DNA of 64,000 bases. Source: Acanthaster planci. Taxonomy: Eukaryota > Echinodermata > Asteroidea > Valvatida > Acanthasteridae. The stretch covers positions 2,410,262 through 2,474,261 of the forward strand of contig NW_019091404.1 in assembly GCF_001949145.1 (NCBI RefSeq). Reading direction: 5' to 3'. The notes under the pieces were generated by a model. It was not told the DNA's origin, made no database searches, and saw only the letters and a list, made by a program, of their open reading frames with translations. The position numbers and the translations under genes are program-made. The first letter of the stretch is position 1. Every line of letters begins with the position of its first letter. Shown here piece by piece: positions 63,098 to 64,000 of the stretch.

Positions 63098-64000
63098 CTT
63101 CACAGGGGAAAAAAAGGAAGTTGCCAGGTGTGTCAAGTTGACCAATCAAGAACAGTCTGCGAATTCTACAAATTGATTGAAATCTCTGGTTTCACGTGAT
63201 TAAAGACAACAAGCTCTTAAGCTTGTGTTCTGCATTCTTCTGAGTTTCTTTAAATATCTCCTTTGTCAGTGAAGCACCCTCTTGTTGAAAATGTTTGAGG
63301 GCTGAGGTTTGCAGAAAACACAAATGCAGAAAGCTCTTTTCCTTTGCCAATGATTCTCAAGTGCAATGTAACAGCTTAGCAAAAGTTTGACAACAAGTTT
63401 CTCAATTTTACATCAAGAAGTATGTCCTCAGACCGACTGCGACTGGAATTTGCAGTCCGTGCTGCTTTTGCTAATGAAACAAACTTCAATTTCATGGAAG
63501 CAACATACTCGTGACTTGACTTGTACCTATCAGTTTTTGACTTGTGACTTGACTTGGACTCGCACATTATGGCTGATGTTTTAGTTTGAAAACGTTGTTC
63601 ATGAATGTAAAGTGTGTTGAAAAGTTGAAGGTAATTTGCATAATTAGTTACAGAGAATTGCGGTAGCACCATGCTAGGATCTTTGTCTGAGCATGTGTGC
63701 ATGTGGTTCTGAAAAAACTTCCACCTGTTATCACTTAAGTGATAACAGGTGATAAGAATAATGCATATGCTTAAGTGATATGAATAATGCATATCTTACA
63801 ATTATTACCAAAATAGTCTGTTGCTGCCCCCAGTCAAACAAAATATTCAAGACCTTCCTGTGTGGTTCGTGTTGCGGATTGTGGAATAACAATGAAATCA
63901 AGACTAGAAATCAGAAATGTGACTTGAAATCACACAGATCACGTAACTTGACTTGCACTTGGACAAAATACTAGTGACTGGCTTGTGCTTGGACCAAATT
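63098..64000 (-). other. DDB2: DDB2 intron running off the right edge, with repeat DNA
   Basis: Upstream of the first visible DDB2 exon (acceptor CTGTGAAG at the 63098 side) I see no further exon. ACTTGACTTG-type words recur at 63511-63567 and 63915-64000, a diverged relative of the CTCGAGTC-rich element at 26374. A perfect 30-bp palindrome lies at 63722-63751. A 138-codon minus-strand frame at 63376-63792 passes through these repeats and is not a convincing exon. Confidence 0.5.
63722..63751. repeat. Perfect 30-bp palindrome
   Basis: Arm CACCTGTTATCACTT meets its exact reverse complement with no spacer. The unit CTTAAGTGATA recurs close by, and GAATAATGCATAT is directly repeated at 63756-63768 and 63782-63794. 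Both ends are CACCTG E-boxes. Confidence 0.95.

Noticed and set aside
63376..63792. A 138-codon minus-strand frame near the DDB2 exons
   Set aside because: It runs through ACTTG-type repeats and the palindrome, has no similarity to DDB2 and is best read as intron.
1..64000. CRISPR arrays, bacterial operons or prophage
   Set aside because: The window is eukaryotic. The only regular repeats are microsatellites, minisatellites and transposon ends.

Overview
The window is animal nuclear DNA. Its genes are intron-rich, with GT-AG introns mostly a few hundred bases long and AATAAA-type polyadenylation signals. There are no operons or bacterial-type features. The proteins resemble their human counterparts closely, and the palindrome TAGGCCTA and the word ACATGTA recur throughout. 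I infer a marine invertebrate deuterostome, most likely an echinoderm; this is inferred from style and not proven.

Five protein-coding genes could be assembled exon by exon. Every splice phase was checked by hand. (1) TMEM107, minus strand, 4227-5864, five coding exons, 139 residues: a four-pass protein of the ciliary transition zone. One of its introns carries the signals of the minor (U12) spliceosome. (2) COPB2, plus strand, 6923-16566, 22 coding exons, 928 residues: the beta-prime subunit of the COPI coat. TMEM107 and COPB2 lie head to head, with about 1.06 kb between their start codons. (3) FOXL2, minus strand, 22233-23348, one exon, 371 residues: a forkhead transcription factor with a polyalanine tract placed as in human FOXL2. 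(4) A BCO/RPE65-family carotenoid oxygenase, plus strand, 35209-53238, eight coding exons, 522 residues. It has a TATA-box promoter and a 14.8-kb first intron that holds a possible second first exon. (5) DDB2, minus strand, 61352 to beyond 63097: the last five exons of the UV-damage sensor. Its N-terminal half lies beyond the right edge.

Layout: 1-4226 has no recognisable gene and is probably 3'-UTR or intergenic DNA. 5865-6922 is the TMEM107/COPB2 promoter interval. 16567-22232 holds the facing 3' ends of COPB2 and FOXL2. 23349-35208 is upstream DNA of FOXL2 and the oxygenase, with a CTCF-like site, a TGGT microsatellite and a CTCGAGTC-rich inverted-repeat element. 35300-50144 is the oxygenase first intron, which contains two short inverted-repeat elements. 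53239-61351 lies between the facing oxygenase and DDB2 genes and holds repeat fragments and a perfect triple 32-bp minisatellite.

The five genes do not form one pathway (ciliary gate, vesicle coat, gonadal/mesodermal transcription factor, carotenoid cleavage, DNA-damage recognition). The COPB2-FOXL2 linkage is notable because the human orthologues are also close neighbours, at 3q22-q23. I found no sign of an unknown multi-gene system. The best leads are the U12-type intron, the COPB2-FOXL2 linkage, the possible alternative oxygenase exon and several short mobile elements.
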